A DNA stretch of 7,446 nucleotides from Oscillatoria sp. Prado101. GTDB lineage: Bacteria; Cyanobacteriota; Cyanobacteriia; Cyanobacteriales; Oscillatoriaceae. Positions within the stretch are counted from its first letter, which is position 1. Each line of letters starts with the position of its first letter. This document shows, piece after piece, positions 5,785-7,446 of this stretch. The notes under the pieces are model-generated. The model saw only the letters and a program-made list of their open reading frames with translations. It ran no database searches and was not told the DNA's origin. A program made the position numbers and the translations under genes. Where the stretch lies: assembly GCA_025454445.1 (NCBI GenBank), contig JALOOK010000228.1, positions 1-7,446 on the forward strand. The letters run 5' to 3'.

Positions 5785-6384
5785 ATGCCTGAATTGCCAG
5801 AACTTATCAAATCAATCGGCTTACTGGGCGTGTGGGCCATTATTTTTGCAGAATCGGGATTGCTGGTTGGTTTCTTCCTTCCGGGAGATAGCCTCCTCTT
5901 TACTGCTGGGTTTATCGCCTCACAGCCCGGCTTCTTTGACATTCGCTCTCTCCTATTTGGCGCTTTCGTCTGTGCGGTTCTCGGCGATAATGTTGGCTAC
6001 GCAACAGGGTACAGATTTGGTCGCCGGCTCTTTGACAAGGAAGATTCCTGGCTGTTTCAAAAGAAACATTTGGTGAAAACCCAAAACTTTTATGAACAGC
6101 ATGGCAAGAAAACCATAGTGTTAGCTCGCTTCATGCCAATCGTCCGCACCTTCGCGCCCATCGTTGCCGGTATTGCTGCCATGCGTTACCGGACATTTAT
6201 GTTTTACAACCTGATCGGCGGCTTAATTTGGACTCTCGGTCTGACGCTAATGGGATATTATCTGGGAAAAATAATTCCTGATGTGGACAAATATTTATTG
6301 CCGATTATTGGGGCGATTATTGTTCTTTCTTTTGCTCCCTCGGTTATTCATCTGATTCAAGAAAATAGATCGAGCAAGCATTGA
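5785..6384 (+). CDS. DedA family membrane protein (second)
   Basis: The product is also 199 residues but belongs to a different DedA subgroup. Landmarks are FAESGLLVGFFLPGDSLLF (21-39, Glu23 and the PGDSLLF motif), GDNVGYATGYRFGRR (67-81), and ARFMPIVRTFAPIVAG (114-129, Arg115, Arg121), with hydrophobic C-terminal segments at about 140-162 and 172-190. These motifs match the YqjA/YghB/DedA-like type associated with undecaprenyl-phosphate recycling and membrane energetics; the substrate here is inferred from the family. The ATG at 5785 was chosen over the longer open frame from 5527 because AGGAG (5772-5776) lies eight bases before it, the product length then equals the family norm, and the upstream frame overlaps the first dedA and the structured spacer. 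The two dedA genes are probably co-transcribed. Confidence 0.93.
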   Translation: MPELPELIKSIGLLGVWAIIFAESGLLVGFFLPGDSLLFTAGFIASQPGFFDIRSLLFGAFVCAVLGDNVGYATGYRFGRRLFDKEDSWLFQKKHLVKTQNFYEQHGKKTIVLARFMPIVRTFAPIVAGIAAMRYRTFMFYNLIGGLIWTLGLTLMGYYLGKIIPDVDKYLLPIIGAIIVLSFAPSVIHLIQENRSSKH

Positions 6385-6391
6385 AAACGCT

Positions 6392-6416
6392 CTCTAGCTG
6401 CTGCCAGCAGCTAGAG
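6392..6416. terminator. Strong hairpin after the second dedA gene
   Basis: A perfect 12-base inverted repeat, CTCTAGCTGCTG with CAGCAGCTAGAG, surrounds one base, starting seven bases after the stop codon. No T run follows on either strand, so it is a likely transcript-end or RNA-stabilising hairpin rather than a textbook terminator. Confidence 0.5.
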
Positions 6417-6472
6417 GATATCAAATCGGGCTGCATCTATATTGTATAGCAGTTGGCACTTAGGTTAAGACA

Positions 6473-6516
6473 TGGGCATCATCGCATTGGGCATCATCGC
6501 ATTGGGCATTGGGCAA
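6473..6516. repeat. Tandem repeat TGGGCATCATCGCAT x2 plus TGGGCA units
   Basis: Two exact 15-base units (6473-6487, 6488-6502) are followed by two shorter heptamer-like units, TGGGCAT and TGGGCAA. The pattern suggests expansion of a TGGGCAT heptamer. Confidence 0.9.
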
Positions 6517-6533
6517 AAAGCTGTGAGTCTTTC

Positions 6534-6656
6534 CTATGCGCCATGCGCCATGCGCCATGCGCCATGCGCCATACCATTAATGTCCGCGCGCAATATGACT
6601 GCTGCTATATGCTGGTCTTTTAGAAAAGCCTGACGGTATTGAACTTCCAAGATAAT
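6534..6656 (-). pseudogene. RelE/ParE-type toxin stub, 3'-truncated
   Basis: Overlapping the last base-pairs of the antitoxin gene, the minus strand reads ILEVQYRQAFLKD (6656 to 6615). This matches the usual first strand and helix of RelE/ParE toxins (of the W-x-V-x-Y-x-x-x-F-L-K-D type) in the normal position just after a Phd/RelB-type antitoxin. After this the similarity stops. The frame continues through unrelated DNA and into the ATGCGCC repeats (reading MAHGAWRMAHGA) before a TAG at 6536-6534. There is no ATG; a TTG at 6650 is the only nearby start. All catalytic residues of the toxin would lie in the missing part. The remainder was not found between 6385 and 6444. The identification rests on about 13 residues plus gene position. 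Confidence 0.55.
6536..6570. repeat. Heptanucleotide tandem repeat (ATGCGCC)x5
   Basis: There are five exact, uninterrupted copies, and a sixth begins with AT. This is of the short tandemly repeated repetitive (STRR) heptamer kind described in filamentous cyanobacteria. Copy number is likely variable between strains. Confidence 0.95.
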
Positions 6657-6871
6657 TATTCCTCAAGATAGGCTAGCGCTTCCGAGCGAGTTAGCAATGG
6701 AGTATTAGCAGCTTCATTCATCGCTTTGTTCATACAATAGTCTTCTATACCTTCAGCCAGTTCTTCAAAGGACGCTTCTTCAGTAGGTAGCAGCTGTCGC
6801 CATAATTCAATCGTAATTACTACGGCAATCGCCTTTCCCTCTTTACTGGTAAGGTATTCAATATTTAGCAT
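6656..6871 (-). CDS. Antitoxin-like protein (Phd/RelB-type), orphan
   Basis: The product has 71 residues. The N-terminus, MLNIEYLTSKEGKAIAVVIT, followed by IELWRQLLPTEE, has the strand-strand-helix pattern of cyanobacterial Phd/YefM-like antitoxins (a conserved V-x-I-P/T-I-E-x-W-x-x-L-L). It is followed by an acidic helical segment, EELAEGIEDYCMNKAMNEA, and ends LLTRSEALAYLEE, a typical last helix before a RelE/ParE partner. GGAG (on the minus strand, 6881-6878) lies six bases before the ATG. Such antitoxins bind and neutralise the toxin and repress their own operator. The gene is intact, but its partner is only a stub directly downstream. It follows the other antitoxin-like gene by 28 bases, so the two are probably one transcript. 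Confidence 0.75.
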   Translation of the reverse strand: MLNIEYLTSKEGKAIAVVITIELWRQLLPTEEASFEELAEGIEDYCMNKAMNEAANTPLLTRSEALAYLEE

Positions 6872-6899
6872 TTGTTACTCCAAGGTTATACAAACTGCA

Positions 6900-7172
6900 T
6901 TAAAACCTGCGCCCCTCTTCAATCATTTCGCGGATTGACGTTTTATCCAACGCCACTTCTTGGCGCAGCTGTCTCATTCTGTCAATGGTTTCTTGAATTG
7001 ATTTTTTCGTAGTAAGCTTCCCCCAAGCGTTATACTGCGGCTTAGTTTCCTCAGATGAGAGTGGCTGTACGACTACCACCACTTCAACAGAAGTATCTTT
7101 AAAATCAGCCGGCATCGGGATTTGCAATATGCCATCTGTCCCAATATGCGAGCGCAGCTTCACTGTTTCCAT
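6900..7172 (-). CDS. Antitoxin-like small protein (VapB/AbrB-like N-terminus), toxin partner absent
   Basis: The product has 90 residues. Its first third, METVKLRSHIGTDGILQIPM with VEVVVVVQP to follow, is beta-rich, like the small cyanobacterial VapB-like antitoxins that accompany PIN-domain VapC toxins. The C-terminal half is helical (SIQETIDRMRQLRQEVALDK) and ends SIREMIEEGRRF, a common end for these proteins. I chose the ATG at 7172 because GGAG (7182-7179) lies six bases upstream and the product matches family length. The longer open frame that continues to 7433 runs through the tRNA-Ser gene and cannot be the true start. The expected downstream PIN gene is missing; a different antitoxin gene follows after 28 bases. 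The VapB assignment is from recall of related proteins and could be a neighbouring family. Confidence 0.7.
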   Translation of the reverse strand: METVKLRSHIGTDGILQIPMPADFKDTSVEVVVVVQPLSSEETKPQYNAWGKLTTKKSIQETIDRMRQLRQEVALDKTSIREMIEEGRRF

Positions 7173-7197
7173 GTCAGACTCCAGTGTCCCACACCTT

Positions 7198-7226
7198 AAA
7201 CTTCTTAACTTCATCGCCACTGTCAA
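7198..7226 (-). promoter_or_regulatory. Possible promoter for the antitoxin pair
   Basis: A perfect TTGACA (7226-7221) begins immediately after the discriminator base of the tRNA. With 17-base spacing the -10 position reads AAGTTT, a poor match, so read-through from the tRNA is the alternative. Confidence 0.25.
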
Positions 7227-7313
7227 CGGAGAGGGTGGGATTTGAACCCACGTTGGAGTAACCCCCAAAGCAGATTTCGAGTCTGCCGCATTCAACCACT
7301 CTGCCACCTCTCC
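7227..7313 (-). tRNA. tRNA-Ser (anticodon CGA)
   Basis: The RNA is 87 bases including the discriminator. The acceptor arms GGAGAGG and CCTCTCC pair fully, and the discriminator is G. The anticodon arm is GCAGA-CTCGAAA-TCTGC with CGA at 7279-7277, which reads UCG. The T arm is GTGGG-TTCAAAT-CCCAC. The long variable arm (TTGG...CCAA) is the class II hallmark of tRNA-Ser. The CCA end is not encoded, as is usual in cyanobacteria, and must be added after transcription. Confidence 0.95.
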
Positions 7314-7333
7314 AGGTGTTTGGTCTCTTTTCC

Positions 7334-7339
7334 AGTATA
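7334..7339 (-). promoter_or_regulatory. Candidate -10 element of tRNA-Ser
   Basis: TATACT on the minus strand matches TATAAT in five of six positions and lies 20 bases before the mature tRNA 5' end. The -35 position at 17-base spacing is only CTGTGA, which overlaps the stop codon of the upstream reading frame. Confidence 0.4.
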
Positions 7340-7356
7340 GCCGGTCTGCCGGCATT

Positions 7357-7446
7357 TCACAGCAGGGCGGCTTTATTTTCCGCTCCCTCCACCATTGTCT
7401 CAAACCCGCCGTCAGGAGTCCACCCGACCGCACCGTCCCGCTCAGT
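7357..7446 (-). CDS. C-terminal 29 codons of an unrecognised protein (start beyond right edge)
   Basis: The minus-strand frame is open from the right edge and reads TERDGAVGWTPDGGFETMVE, then GAENKAALL and a TGA at 7359-7357. The composition (DGAVGWTPDGGFET, with Trp-Thr-Pro and Gly turns) looks like protein rather than random reading, and the stop is placed sensibly 43 bases before tRNA-Ser. I do not recognise the family from so short a piece, and a chance open frame of 30 codons cannot be excluded. Confidence 0.4.
   Translation of the reverse strand, partial: TERDGAVGWTPDGGFETMVEGAENKAALL

Larger units (their letters stand above)
6445..6609. mobile_element. Possible small inverted-repeat (MITE-like) element carrying tandem repeats
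   Basis: TATAGCAG (6445-6452) is matched in inverted orientation by CTGCTATA (6602-6609). GACAT / ATGTC follow inside both ends at about the same distance. The 165 bases between hold both tandem repeats. The right end touches the point where the RelE-like toxin reading breaks off. No target duplication could be shown, and the terminal repeats are short. Confidence 0.3.

Noticed and set aside
6473..6570. CRISPR-like array
   Set aside because: Units are 7 or 15 bases and directly adjacent, without spacers; these are simple tandem repeats.
7173..7433. Long N-terminal extension of the VapB-like protein
   Set aside because: The reading runs through the tRNA-Ser gene and its promoter; the peptide is a translation of the tRNA.

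Overview
The window looks like chromosomal DNA from a filamentous cyanobacterium, most likely of the Oscillatoriales / Microcoleus type. The evidence is the 425-residue cyanobacterial form of S-adenosylhomocysteine hydrolase, dispersed GAAACCCGGTTTCTT palindromes, heptanucleotide tandem repeats (ATGCGCC), a cyanobacterial Rpn-like nuclease relic, and a tRNA-Ser without an encoded CCA end. The octamer GCGATCGC (HIP1), abundant in many cyanobacteria, was not seen. TGCCGGCA-type palindromes are conspicuous instead.

Layout. Bases 1-2132 are a gene graveyard. It holds a deleted trypsin-like protease/TPR gene carrying a palindromic repeat, a frameshifted HicA-like toxin relic, the last codons of a lost Rpn-like gene copy, and a near-complete Rpn-like gene with two in-frame stop codons. 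Degenerate dispersed repeats lie between them. Bases 2133-6384 are the healthy core, all on the + strand: a DUF389 membrane protein, ahcY with a good rho-independent terminator, and two different DedA-family membrane proteins separated by a structured 107-base spacer. Bases 6385-6655 hold a strong hairpin, two tandem repeats and a possible small inverted-repeat element next to the stub of a RelE-type toxin. Bases 6656-7446 are on the - strand: two intact small antitoxin-like genes in tandem, tRNA-Ser(CGA), and the last codons of a protein entering from the right edge.

How the genes fit together. AhcY recycles S-adenosylhomocysteine from methylation reactions. The two DedA proteins probably handle undecaprenyl phosphate or similar membrane lipids. 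DUF389 has no settled function. There is no clear metabolic link among the core genes, and the ahcY terminator makes the dedA pair a separate unit. The recurring theme of the flanks is decay of toxin-type and nuclease-type genes while antitoxins survive. I found no convincing new multi-gene system. The best leads are the two surviving antitoxins beside a truncated toxin, the possible repeat element at the truncation point, the TGCCGGCA enrichment, and the structured dedA-dedA spacer.
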